Source: Aphrocallistes beatrix (lineage: Eukaryota; Porifera; Hexactinellida; Sceptrulophora; Aphrocallistidae). Taken from it: a stretch of 64,000 nucleotides of DNA. The notes under the pieces were generated by a model that ran no database searches, had not been told where the DNA came from, and saw only the letters and a program-made list of their open reading frames with translations. Shown here one piece after another: positions 1-9,306 of this stretch. Each line of letters starts with the position of its first letter. Positions within the stretch are counted from its first letter, which is position 1. Position numbers and translations under genes: made by a program. The stretch spans positions 1,035,001 to 1,099,000 of the forward strand of contig OY725506.1 of the NCBI GenBank assembly GCA_963281255.1, given 5' to 3'.

Positions 1-2054
1 CTGCTCTACATGAAGGGGCTGGAGCCCATGCTGGAGCTAGCCAAGTCCGGGGTGAGGGTGGACCTCACTCAGGTGCCGCCCAGCACCAAGCCCGCCGCAG
101 GCACGCCTCCTGTCAAGAGGATGACTGACCTCAAGAAGGCTACTGACGAGGATGCACAGCTGTTCTCGGAGCTGGAGCAATCCTGCAAGTTAGTTATTTC
201 TAACCAGAATGGGTCTGTTCGAAATTCCAATAGACTCATTCCATCCATGGTATATGCTCTTGAATTGCAAAGTGATATATCACCGTTCAAGGATAAACTG
301 AAAGTATTGAATCAATGTGGATTGAATAGGAAATGCGTATATATATTTCCTACTCAACTCACTGTTACAACTTACTTTGCGTAATATATGTACGTATGTT
401 GTTCCTAGCAATCAGATGGATCTCTGCAAGACGAGTGCCACACAGTGCCGTGCTATCATGGATATAGGCAGAGCTAACCAATTTGAAAACCTCTTCGAAC
501 AGTGCAAGCGAGACCTCATGAATCTCAAGTCTGCTCGAGACCACGGCTACGCCCCTCCAGCCTACCACTACGAGGAGAGACAACTCCCGACCTTCCACAT
601 CAACCCGAGCATAGAGCCAGACCAATGCGAGGTAGGAGACTTGACTTGACTGATTCAGTTGTAATGGAGTCATTCACTAAGCACATCTTCTCCAGGTGTC
701 TGTAGTCCGCTGCATTAACATTCCTCTGCCTAAAGACTACGAGAGTAAGGATCTGGATTCCTTCGTAACATTTGAGTTCCCATTCCCCTCGCACGATGAG
801 CCTCAGACTCTGTCCACCAAGAGTGTCAGAGGCACGACCAGTCCCGAGTACGAGGACCCTAAACTGTTCAAGATAGACAGAGGGAAAGTGAAGTCCTTTA
901 TGCGTGTGTGTAAGCGGCACCCTCTCAAGATCTCGATTTTATATAAGAAGGGGATGCTGAGGAGAGGAGAGTTGATAGGCACCACTTCTGTCAACCTCAG
1001 TCCTCTGTCGAACAAGGCTGAGATCCACGAGTCTCTGCTTGTGATGGATGGGAGGAAACAGACCAGCTGTAAGATAGAGGTATGTTACATATCTACATCT
1101 TATATTTAAACATGTTAAACACGTTTAAACACGTTTAAATATGTTTAAATATGTTTAATTTTTGGTGATAGAAGCCTCAAATCTTAATAAATGCGTATTA
1201 ATATGTCTCAAATATGATACAACCAAATGATGACTCATCGCTCTGTTATGACTTTATCATTACTCATCAAAAATTTTGACATTTTTAGTGGATTTTCGAG
1301 TGATATTGATTATAACAGTAAGACAGATGTATTCAGAGATGTTATCTACCTTGTAGTTAATCAATGTGAACGCAAGCAAGCGAAGCGCGCTTGTCCTTAA
1401 TATATTGCTAGAGGATATATAGCGTAAATGTTTGAAGTGTTAAATATTAAAAGTTTTCATAATGCCTCTGGCTGTACCACTTGTTCATATCTGAATCTCC
1501 TACAGGTTCTGATTCGTTTGAAGGAGCCTCTCGAAGTTAAAGAAGTGATAATGCAGAAGCATTCCTGGCTAGTTCTCGATGAATTTATAGTGACGAGTAA
1601 GACGCCACTCATCAGCGCTCCTAAGAACCTGAAGCAGAGACAGCCAGCTGTTCCAACCGCAGCCACAGCCACAGCAGCCACTCCCCAGCAATCCTCTTCA
1701 TCTGCCACCTTCCTCTCTCCCGCCAAAGTGGACGAAACGCCGAGTATTGGAGCGCTCAAGTTAGAGCTACAGCAAACCAGGGATAACCAAGAAGCATTCA
1801 AGAGCAAAGGCAAACTAGTGCCAGCTGAGCTGAGCAGAAAAGAACTTGCCATCGTAGCTAAGATCAACCACTACCAGTCCAACCTAACCATTCCTAGCTT
1901 CAAGAAGAGCTACATAGCTGGCCTACAGGCTCAGATAGTTAAGGAGAACGAGATAGCTATCATCTACATGCAGAAGAACAAGAGAGCAGAGGCAGAACAT
2001 TACCTCAAGCGTAAAAAGCAAATGTCGTTAGAATATGAAAGTTTGGTGAAGTAA
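1..2054 (+). CDS. CC2D1: CC2D1 (CC2D1A/B, Lgd family), 3' part, four exons
   Basis: The 3' end of a coiled-coil and C2 domain protein, an endosomal ESCRT-III (CHMP4/Shrub) regulator in animals. Exons read in frame as 1-188, 409-631, 696-1079 and 1506-2054, each intron GT-AG. Exon 1 carries a DM14-type segment (GLEPMLELAKSGVRVDLTQV). Exon 2 holds the FExL..CKRDL helix typical of the family. Exon 3 is the C2 domain (VVRCINIPLP to LLVMDGRK). Exon 4 continues VLIRLKEPL, then a Pro/Ala/Ser-rich linker and a C-terminal helical tail (ELAIVAKINHYQ to KKQMSLEYESLVK) before TAA. Domain order and spacing match my memory of human CC2D1A, so the family call is firm; A versus B cannot be told. The N-terminal DM14 repeats lie outside the window. 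Intron 3 contains a repeat fragment. Confidence 0.93.
1225..1405 (-). repeat. Partial copy of the CRE-bearing repeat (family R) in CC2D1 intron 3
   Basis: The stretch from the TGATGACTCATC block to the end GCAAGCGAAGCGCGCTTG matches the minus orientation of the interspersed repeat found at 31-34 kb and 54-60 kb. It is diverged and truncated. Confidence 0.7.
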
Positions 2055-2650
2055 ACTGTATTAGATTCCACTTGTTTATATGATTAGAGTATGTGTTTAT
2101 ATTTATAAGATCCGTTATTACAATTTGATCACAAATCTGCTAAATACGATTAATAAGCAAGTGTATAAGAGTATTCAATACCATAAATAAGTTCAATACT
2201 ACCCAACTAAACATTTAGAAGTTTTCCAATATTTCTATAATAGCAATGAACACGATTATTTGGCAACATTTTTATGATTTAAGTACATATAATTGCTTTA
2301 GATTCAATATTTACAACTTTGAATTCCACTTCCGGAAGTTGAACCATATGTTCTGGTAAACAAGACTAAGATCGAGTTTCTGGTAATTCTGATTCTGACG
2401 ATTTTAAGTGTTTTAATTAAGAGGTATGCCAAATAAAGCAAACAAATGCGAACTTGGTAGTTTGTAACAAAACTCAAACAACCATGGATACACATCCCAT
2501 CACTGAAGTAACAAAAGAAGTATTATGACTCATCTATAATCTATTTATTTTTCTTATGCGAGATGAGTCATTATCATTTACGCGCATCAATACGGTGATT
2601 TAATTACATTGTTGTTCGTAGCATCCGATTGGACGGGAAGTACTCGGGTA
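2055..2650. other. CC2D1 3' flank, no gene seen
   Basis: AT-rich 3' UTR and intergenic DNA with AATAAA-like stretches. The only structured element is a pair of inverted bZIP-type sites, listed separately. Confidence 0.5.
2526..2570. promoter_or_regulatory. Inverted pair of TGACTCA / TGAGTCA sites
   Basis: TGACTCATCT and AGATGAGTCA face each other 31 bases apart. TGA(C/G)TCA is the AP-1/bZIP core. The same facing pair recurs upstream of the ART genes, so this may mark the promoter of the ART relic and companion gene at 3.8-4.4 kb being lost, or a repeat-borne element. Function is inferred. Confidence 0.4.
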
Positions 2651-3007
2651 CAGTGGAACCTCCATAATCCGACATTCAATGGGAGCCGAAAAAAATGTCG
2701 GATTAGCAAATTGTCGGATTATCGAATAACCTCCATAATCCGACATTATTTGAAAGAAGAATAATTTGTCGGATTATGGAGGTAAAATAACCTCCATAAT
2801 CCGACATTATTTGATAGACGAAAAAATTGTCGGATTATACAGGTCGAATTTGCATTACTGGAAAATCATTAAATTGTCGGATTCCGGAATAGCGAGGTGT
2901 CGGATTATAGAGGTTGTTTTCTATAGAAAAACGATCCGTGAACAGAAATAATGTCGGTTTAGAGAAATGTCGGATTACAGAGGTGTCGGATTACGGAGGT
3001 TCCACTG
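2651..3007. mobile_element. Tigger/pogo-like MITE, copy 1
   Basis: Begins CAGTGGAACCTCCATAATCC and ends with its reverse complement (GGAGGTTCCACTG), flanked by TA on both sides. TA target and CAGTGG ends are typical of pogo/Tigger non-autonomous elements. The inside is a series of inverted repeats of ATGTCGGATTAT with no coding capacity. Confidence 0.8.
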
Positions 3008-3013
3008 TATATA

Positions 3014-3493
3014 CAGTGGAACCTCCATAATCCGACATTCAATGGGAGACGAAAAAAATGTCGGATTAGCAAATTGTCGGATTATCGAATAACCTCCATA
3101 ATCCGACATTTGTGGAAAATTAGCAAAATGTCGGATTATGGAGGTAAAATAACCTCTACAATCCGACAATATTCGACAGACGAATAATTTGTCTGATCAA
3201 AGAGGTAAAATAACCACTCCATAATCCGACATCATTTGAAAGAAGAATAATTTGTCGGATTATGGAGGTAAAATAGCCTCCATAATCCGACATTATTTGA
3301 TAGACGAAAAAATTGTCGGATTATACAGGTCGAATTTGCATTACTGGAAAATCATTAAATTGTCGGATTCCGGAATAGGGAGGTGTCGGATTATAGAGGT
3401 TGTTTTCTATAGAAAAACGATCCGTGAACAGAAATAATGTCGGTTTAGAGAAATGTCGGATTACGGAGGTGTCGGATTATGGAGGTTCCACTG
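3014..3493. mobile_element. Tigger/pogo-like MITE, copy 2, directly next to copy 1
   Basis: Same CAGTGGAACC...GGTTCCACTG ends and TA flanks as the neighbouring copy, only six bases away (TATATA between them). It is about 120 bases longer because an internal AATAACCTCCATAATCCGAC block is repeated. Large stretches are near-identical to copy 1. Confidence 0.8.
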
Positions 3494-3767
3494 TAATTAA
3501 CAGTGTTGCTGCTTATTGTAAACTGAACACAAGACAATCCAATTTATGTCAAATTAACAAATAAATACTTGGTTACATAACAAACATTCATTATTTATTT
3601 ATTTGTAATTTTACAGCAAAGTCGATAATTAAATAATTACAAGTTTTATATTATTGTTATTTGCTGACAAAAGTTATTTTATGCCAAGTTCCATAATCGC
3701 GATATGTTATGATAAGAACAGACATTTAACAAGCGCAAGCGATAATAATGAATTTCATTTTCAAACG

Positions 3768-3828
3768 CGCAGTGCATAGGATCATTCTGATTGATACAAA
3801 TCAAACATTTCCATTGTTGAGTTTTACT
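3768..3828 (-). pseudogene. Relic of an ART C-terminus
   Basis: GCGCAGTGCATAGG followed by TTGATACAAA...ATTTCCATT matches the segment of the intact ART genes coding for the VCSNPEDIRPYALC end (compare 5398-5455). Only about 60 bases remain and it is no longer open. It sits directly at the 3' side of the MGSLLDCC gene. Confidence 0.55.
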
Positions 3829-3831
3829 TCC

Positions 3832-4365
3832 CTAGAATCTTGTGTTTTGTAGGTCGCCTAGGTTGCATGAATGCTGTTTTGACTTCCATTCTAAGTAGTC
3901 CACAATATTGTTATAGTTGACTGCAATATTATCTTTGTTACAGACTTCGTATGCATTGCACAAATGTAAATTTGATGATTGCGATGGAGGAATATATATA
4001 TCTAATTCCGGTGAAGTGGTGTGCAAATTGGGTTGTAATGGAATAGTGTAGACTCGCAGTGAAGTTGCCTCTTTTTTCTTTTTTCTTCTCTTTTTCTTTT
4101 TCCTTTTGGATCGAGGAAGGTGAGAAGGTATTGGAGTGACATGGGATTGAATTGGGACATGAGAATGCGGTATAGCAACATGAGAATCAGATGGAGGGAC
4201 ATGAGAATCAGATGGAGGGACATGAGAATCAGATGGAGGGACATGAGAATCGGATGGAGGGACATGAGAATCAGATGGAGGGACATGAGAATCGGATGGA
4301 GAAGCATGAGAAGACGATGGCTTGACAGAGAATAAACCTAGACAACAATCGAGCAAACTTCCCAT
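3832..4365 (-). CDS. Unrecognised protein with MGSLLDCC start, PPSDSHV repeats and polybasic tract
   Basis: 177 residues, start ATG at 4365. No known family recognised. It begins MGSLLDCCLGLF, with Gly2 and two Cys at 7-8, which could be acylated (Asp at position 6 is not ideal for N-myristoylation). Residues 20-64 are five to six near-perfect heptads of PPSDSHV. Then follow IPSHL, a run of about 14 Lys/Arg (SKRKKKKRRKKKK), and a non-repetitive tail with several Cys. A lipid-anchor start plus a polybasic patch resembles MARCKS-type membrane association; this is inference. Its 5' end recurs as relics near 6.5 and 9.9 kb, next to ART genes, so it was duplicated with them. It may be a real but low-complexity gene, or a decaying one. 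Confidence 0.55.
   Translation of the reverse strand: MGSLLDCCLGLFSVKPSSSHASPSDSHVPPSDSHVPPSDSHVPPSDSHVPPSDSHVPPSDSHVAIPHSHVPIQSHVTPIPSHLPRSKRKKKKRRKKKKEATSLRVYTIPLQPNLHTTSPELDIYIPPSQSSNLHLCNAYEVCNKDNIAVNYNNIVDYLEWKSKQHSCNLGDLQNTRF
4178..4305. repeat. 21-bp tandem repeat coding for PPSDSHV
   Basis: About six units of GATGGAGGGACATGAGAATC plus one base, period 21, in frame on the minus strand. Units differ by one or two bases, mostly the A/G in ATC(A/G)GATGG. Confidence 0.85.
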
Positions 4366-5376
4366 TCACTCTGCACTACACGACTTATGATGATAAGTAT
4401 ATGCTATTTAAATTCAAAGTGATTTGATTCTCATACTTTTCAGCAACTTTTAAGAATATTCAGGTATTTATGTATTTTGCTTAGTTTTTTGTTTAATTAT
4501 TGGCTCATATATCAAATATAATATTGATTTTGTGACTCATCTAGAATATGATTTTAAAGAATTCATTGAATCTTTGCAAGATGAGTCATGATTAATTACG
4601 AACCAATGCAGCGTTTTTCTAATTGAATCGCTACTCTGATTTTTTTAATGATAAAAAATTATCTGATTCTATAATTACAATTTTTTTATTTTTATGAGAA
4701 AGTTACAAACTTGATGTTGATGCAGAAGGGGAAGTGGATGAGAATAGTTGCACTTGAAATTAACTTTTAAGACCGATCTATGGTTTCAAGGAAATGTAGA
4801 TTCCGATCATTACATCAAACTATTTATTTGTGTTTTGTTTCTGTTTTTCGATAAGGAGAGTGTCAAAATGATGACTTGGACTGACAATGTATGCAAACTG
4901 CGCAGCGCAAGCGAATAAACTTGCATGTAATTATTCATGGATTAGCTATATTCAGAATTTTTTAAATAATCTTGCAACAAAGTCTAGGGTAATAACATCT
5001 TTTGTAATGTATTGATTGCTGACAAAGCTGTACAAGTTATTTTACAGTTACAGTATATCACAGTAACTCAATATTGATATGACGAAAATGCCCCCTAACC
5101 TCAACACGGAATCTGCACTATACAATGTATATAATTATTTAAGCTCCAACTAACAGTAGCTTAATACGCGTTTTGAATAATATATGGCAAAATGAACTAA
5201 CTATAAAATTAAAGCGAAAATACTATAACTCTTAGTTGATAGATATTATGTTCCGAGGAACCTGGTTGCTGTCTAGAAAAACCTTTCTGCAAATCTGGGT
5301 CCAAGTGCGTAGATCAGGTTCTTATGATGCAGTAATGTAGTATATGTGCATACTAACAACAATATTCACAAAGTAT
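4366..5376. other. ART-unit flank, no gene
   Basis: AT-rich DNA that matches 7.8-8.6 kb in order and content, for example GACTTGGACTGACAATGTATG (4876) against GACTTGGACTGACAGTGTATG (8152). It is therefore the downstream arm of a duplicated ART unit. It contains a TGACTCA/TGAGTCA pair (4533-4588) but no open gene. Confidence 0.6.
4533..4588. promoter_or_regulatory. Inverted TGACTCA / TGAGTCA pair
   Basis: Facing sites TGACTCATCTAG and AAGATGAGTCA, 170-220 bases upstream of the MGSLLDCC start on the minus strand. They match the arrangement upstream of the ART genes. Confidence 0.45.
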
Positions 5377-6039
5377 TTAATTGTTGTATTTCCTGATGCA
5401 CAGTGCATAAGGTCTGATGTCTTCTGGATTGCTACAAACCCAAATGTTTCCATTCACTATGTTCACTCTGTTTGGATTTACACGGTTTTGGAAAACACCT
5501 TTGTATGCCACTCCCTTGTATGTGAATACTTTCGAGTATCTCAAAGCTACATTAATATTTGGAGAAGAATAGACACCTTTTCCATAACAATCTCCTGGGC
5601 CTATCTTGTATCCTTGTTCACAAATAGGTTTGAAACATTCTTTCCCCGTTCCGTGATACGTTATAGCCCATTGTCCATTCATGCTTCCATAATCCACTAA
5701 CCAATTGTCATTGTTATATTTTGATATCACTTTAAGTCCGACTATTTTCCATCCATATGGTCTGTTGTATGGGTATCCTCCTCTCATGTGTTTTGTTCCG
5801 TCATCAGCCACATTAGTGAAATCATAATCCAATCTCGAATCCAGGTGCTTTGAGTCTAATATGGAATATTCTAAATATCTTACATCTGCATCGGGGGTAA
5901 TTAAGGGCCTCCGTATGGGGTCGGATCTTCCAACTTTATCAGGTGCAATTAAGTGCCTTCGTATGGGGTTGTTAATTCTTCTAGAAGTGACGGAGGGATC
6001 TGGTTGTTTCTTTTTACTGAAACAATTGCAGCACCCCAT
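5377..6039 (-). CDS. ART-like protein 1 with MGCC acylation signal
   Basis: 220 residues, single exon. It begins MGCCNCFSKKKQ: Gly2 for N-myristoylation, Cys3/4/6 for palmitoylation, then basic residues. Two copies of PIRR(H/P)LI(A/T)PD follow at 25-50. The C-terminal 140 residues form an ADP-ribosyltransferase/PARP-like fold: GGYPYNRPYGW, ITYHGT (His129), GKGVYSSP (Tyr157), GVFQNRVNP (Gln184 where PARP1 has Glu), NPEDIRPYALCIRK. This YHGT...GVYSSP...QNRVNP...DIRPYG pattern is known to me from uncharacterised animal and fungal proteins. Activity is not proven. Tandem relatives lie at 6.9 and 8.7 kb. The facing TGACTCA pair 160-200 bases upstream is shared with them. Confidence 0.8.
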   Translation of the reverse strand: MGCCNCFSKKKQPDPSVTSRRINNPIRRHLIAPDKVGRSDPIRRPLITPDADVRYLEYSILDSKHLDSRLDYDFTNVADDGTKHMRGGYPYNRPYGWKIVGLKVISKYNNDNWLVDYGSMNGQWAITYHGTGKECFKPICEQGYKIGPGDCYGKGVYSSPNINVALRYSKVFTYKGVAYKGVFQNRVNPNRVNIVNGNIWVCSNPEDIRPYALCIRKYNN

Positions 6040-6200
6040 TTTGTAGTATAGGAGTATATTTCACTTGGTTTTAGAATTATGTGATGATGAGTAAGTTTTA
6101 TTGCACTTCTTCAGAATGATAATCTTAAGGATTTTCAATCATTTATATTGTTCATAATCTCAATTTGATTGCGTGCTACATATTGCAATAATTGATAGTA

Positions 6201-6238
6201 TGACTCATCTAGCAAGCATTCTTTTGATAGGTGAGTCA
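6201..6238. promoter_or_regulatory. Inverted TGACTCA pair upstream of ART 1
   Basis: TGACTCATCTAGC and AGGTGAGTCA with a 24-base gap, inside a promoter block (ATTGCGTGCTACATATTGC ... TTGTATCTAGACATAAGC) that is repeated almost unchanged upstream of ART 2 and decayed upstream of ART 3. Confidence 0.55.
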
Positions 6239-6252
6239 TTGTATCTAGACAT

Positions 6253-6480
6253 AAGCAGTGGCGGCGCTTGAGTGAAAAGTGCGATGGGGCCAGGCGATGG
6301 CCAGGTAAAACTCGGGTGGTGCCAATTTGAAGAAAATTAAAGAAAGCTGAGTATTATTTTATGGCAAGCGAATAGCAGGCCCCATGGCGGTGGGGCCAAC
6401 CCATAAAATGATGGGACCATGGCACCATCTGGCTCCAACGTGCATAGTAGCATAAAAATGCGAGTGACAGAAAAATAAAC
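6253..6480. other. GC-richer insert of unknown origin
   Basis: Starts CAGTGGCGGCGC, like one end of a hAT element, and contains several GGCCCCA/TGGGGCC blocks in inverted order. It separates the ART 1 promoter from the MGxLLDC relic. No coding sequence recognised. Confidence 0.35.
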
Positions 6481-6546
6481 CCCAGAGAGGTTGAGGCAAT
6501 ACTAAAACAATCGAACAAACGTCCAATCCCTCTGCACTACACAACT
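6481..6546 (-). pseudogene. Relic of the 5' end of the MGSLLDCC gene
   Basis: ACAATCGAACAAACGTCCAA and CTCTGCACTACACAAC match the start region of the gene at 4365. The initiator ATG is ATT here, reading (I)GRLFDC, and the rest of the gene is missing. The upstream AAATTCAAAGTGATTTGATT is also shared. Confidence 0.6.
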
Positions 6547-6872
6547 TTATTATTATGATAAATTTGTAATATAAATTTTGTTTAAATTTTAAATTCAAAG
6601 TGATTTGATTCTCATATTTTTTCTGAATATAAAAACTTTTAAGCAAATAACAGTATCTTAATATGCGTTTTGAATAATATATAGCAAAATGAACTAGTAT
6701 CTGTAAAATTAAAGCAAAAACAGTCTCCCATAGTTGATAGATATTAGGTTCCGAGGAACATGGGTGCTGTTGAGAAATAACTTTCTGCTAATCTGGGTCC
6801 AAGCTAGGTTATCTAATGATGTAGTAATGTAGTCTATGTGCATACTAACAACAATATTTACAAAGTATTTAA

Positions 6873-7451
6873 TTAGTTGCATTTCCTGATGCACAGTGCA
6901 TAAGGTCTGATGTCTTCTGGATTGCTACAAACCCAAAAGTTTCCACCATGCACTATGTTCACTCCGTTTGGATTTACACGGTTTTGAAAAACACCTTTGT
7001 ACGCCACTCCATTGTATCTAAATACTGTTGAATATGTCAAAGCTACATCAATATCTGGAGAAGAGTATACACCTTTTCCAAATCCAGCTCTTGGACCTAT
7101 CTTGTATCCTTGTTCACAAATAGGATTGAAACACTCTTTCCTAGTTCCGTGATACGTTATAGCCCATCCTCCATTCATTCCGCCGTTATTCTCTAACCAA
7201 TTATCGTTCTTATATTTTCCTTTTACTCTAAGTCCGACTTTTTTCCATCCATATGGTCTGTTGTATGGGTATCCTCCTCTCATGTGTTTATTTCCGTCAT
7301 CAACCATATTAGTGAAGTCATAATCCCCTCTCGAATCCAGGTGCTTCGAGTCTAATATGCGATCTTCTAAAGATCTTATATCTGCGTCGGGCGTAATTAG
7401 GGGCCTCTGTACAGGTTTAATATTTCTTCTACAACAATTGCAGCACCCCAT
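6873..7451 (-). CDS. ART-like protein 2 with MGCC acylation signal
   Basis: 192 residues, single exon. It starts MGCCNCCRRNIK, with five Cys/Gly acylation candidates and a basic follow-on, and has only one copy of the QRPLITPDAD linker that is doubled in its neighbour. The ART core follows: GGYPYNRPYGWKKVGL, ITYHGT (His101), GKGVYSSP (Tyr129), GVFQNRVNP, NPEDIRPYALCIRK. Nucleotide identity to ART 1 is high through the core and continues into the 3' flank and promoter. It arose by tandem duplication and is probably functional since the frame is intact. What it modifies, if anything, is unknown. Confidence 0.8.
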   Translation of the reverse strand: MGCCNCCRRNIKPVQRPLITPDADIRSLEDRILDSKHLDSRGDYDFTNMVDDGNKHMRGGYPYNRPYGWKKVGLRVKGKYKNDNWLENNGGMNGGWAITYHGTRKECFNPICEQGYKIGPRAGFGKGVYSSPDIDVALTYSTVFRYNGVAYKGVFQNRVNPNGVNIVHGGNFWVCSNPEDIRPYALCIRKCN

Positions 7452-7640
7452 TTTGTAGTGTAGAATTATATTTCACTTGGTATTCGAATTATAATGATGA
7501 TGAAGTTTTTAGTTTAAATATTTCTAAGTTTTATGGCATTTCTTCAGAATGATAATCTTAAGGATTTTCAATCATTTATATTGTTCAGGATCTCAATTTG
7601 AGACCACATTGCGTGCTACATATTGCGATAACTGATAGTA

Positions 7641-7678
7641 TGACTCATCTAGCAAGTATTCCTTTGATAGATGAGTCA
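7641..7678. promoter_or_regulatory. Inverted TGACTCA pair upstream of ART 2
   Basis: TGACTCATCTAGC and AGATGAGTCA, same spacing and same distance from the start codon (about 190-230 bases) as in ART 1. Confidence 0.55.
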
Positions 7679-7689
7679 TTGTATCTAGA

Positions 7690-8682
7690 CATAAGCACTA
7701 TTCTAGTTACCTTATATATTTATTGATTTTGAAAATGTTGATATTTTAATGAAGCAAACTCTTTAGTTTTGTTATTAAATAAATTCACTACTAGATTGTG
7801 TAAGTACTTTAAACTTTCGTCTGATATAATTTTACTTTTCTACTTAGAAGAAATTCATTGAAGCTTTGCAAAGTGAGTCATGATTTATTTCGAATCAATC
7901 GCTATTCTTTTGTAAATCTTTTGAAATAAGAACTATCAAAATTCTATAATTACAAGTATATTTTTTTATTTTTATGGGAAAATTTGTTGATACAGAAGTG
8001 GTAGTGGATGAGAATAATTTCACTTGAAATTAACTTTTAAGACCGATCTATAGTTTCAAGGAAATATAAACTCCGATAATTGATAATTACATTTTGACTA
8101 ATTTATTTGTGTTTTGTTACTGTTTGGATGAGGAGAGTGCCAAAATGGCGACTTGGACTGACAGTGTATGCAAACTGCGAAGCTATTAACATTGATTAGC
8201 TATATTCAGAATTTATTAAAGGTGAACATCTTGTGTGATATGTTGATGATTTATTGCTGACAAAGCTGTACAAGTTATTTTAGAGTACAGTTTATCACAG
8301 TAACACAATATTGATATGACGAAAATTCCCTCTCCTCGCCACTCCACTGGACGAACACGGGTCACCGCCGTGCAACCGCCTAGCAGGACCCGCCGGCTTG
8401 CTGAGGTTCATGTCTAGCTATGCTGGATAGAGATAGATGGAAGTCTCCAACTAACAGTAGCTTAATGCGTGTTTTGAATAATATACACATAAATAGTATA
8501 GCAAAATGCTGTAAATTGAAGCGAAAATACTGTCTCTCTTAGTTGATAGATATTATGTTCCGAGGAACCTGGTTGCTGTTTAAGAAAACTTTCTGCAAAT
8601 CTGGCTCCAAGTGCGTAGATCAAATTATCTTATGATGAGTAATGTTGTTTATTGGATACTAACAACAGTATTCACAAAATAT
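7690..8682. other. ART-unit flank with a GC-rich patch, no gene
   Basis: Matches the 4.5-5.35 kb flank for most of its length. At 8329-8445 this copy carries a GC-rich block (CTCGCCACTCC to GGCTTGCTGAGG) absent from the other copy. No open gene. Confidence 0.55.
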
Positions 8683-9306
8683 TCACTTGTTGCATTTCTT
8701 GATGCACAGTGCATAAGGTCTGATGTCTTCTGGATTGCTACAAACCCAGATTATTCCAGACTCCACTTTGTTTGCCCCTGTTTGTTTGACTCTATTCTGG
8801 AAAACACCTTGATATTCTTCACCTTGGTATGTGAATAATCTTGAATATCCTGCAGCTACATCAATTTTAGGGGAAGAATAGATACCTTTTCCATATGCAT
8901 CTCTTGGACCTATCTTGTATCCCTCCTCACAAATAGGATTGAAACATTCTTTCCCAGTTCCGTGATACGTTATAGCCCATTCTCCTTTGCCTTTATTGTT
9001 ATTTACTAACCACTTATCATTGTCATATTTATCTTTTACTCTAAGTCCGACTTTTTTCCATCCATATGGTCTGTTGTATGGGTATCCTCCTCTCATGTGT
9101 TTAGATCCACCGTCAACCACATTAGTGAAGTCACAGTCCCCTCTCGAATCCAGGTGCTTCGAGTCTAATATGCAATATTCTAAAGATCTTCCATCTGCAT
9201 CCGGGCCAATTAAGGGCTCCCGCATGGGGTCATTATTTCTTCTAGATGTGACGCAGGGATCTGGTTGTTTCTTTTTTTTCCTAAAACAATTACAACAGCA
9301 CCCCAT
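8683..9306 (-). CDS. ART-like protein 3 with MGCC acylation signal
   Basis: 207 residues from the ATG at 9306; an upstream in-frame GTG is not used because MGCC is the conserved start. It begins MGCCCNCFRKKKKQ (Gly2, Cys3-5 and 7, four Lys). The core keeps GGYPYNRPYGWKKVGL, ITYHGT (His115), GKGIYSSP (Tyr143), GVFQNRVKQT and NPEDIRPYALC. The region after QNRV differs from the NPN of the paralogues, so this copy is the most diverged of the three short ones. Its promoter block has decayed bZIP sites (TGACTAATC, GATGAGTTG). Confidence 0.8.
   Translation of the reverse strand: MGCCCNCFRKKKKQPDPCVTSRRNNDPMREPLIGPDADGRSLEYCILDSKHLDSRGDCDFTNVVDGGSKHMRGGYPYNRPYGWKKVGLRVKDKYDNDKWLVNNNKGKGEWAITYHGTGKECFNPICEEGYKIGPRDAYGKGIYSSPKIDVAAGYSRLFTYQGEEYQGVFQNRVKQTGANKVESGIIWVCSNPEDIRPYALCIKKCNK

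Noticed and set aside
69-920. Minus-strand open frames across the first kilobase
   Set aside because: They lie opposite well-supported CC2D1 exons with correct splice sites.
4178-4305. Regular 21-base repeats that could look like a CRISPR array
   Set aside because: There are no spacers; the units are contiguous and in frame as PPSDSHV, in a eukaryotic sequence.
5344-5700. 118-codon plus-strand frame opposite ART 1
   Set aside because: It mirrors the conserved ART coding strand and is not kept open opposite ART 2.
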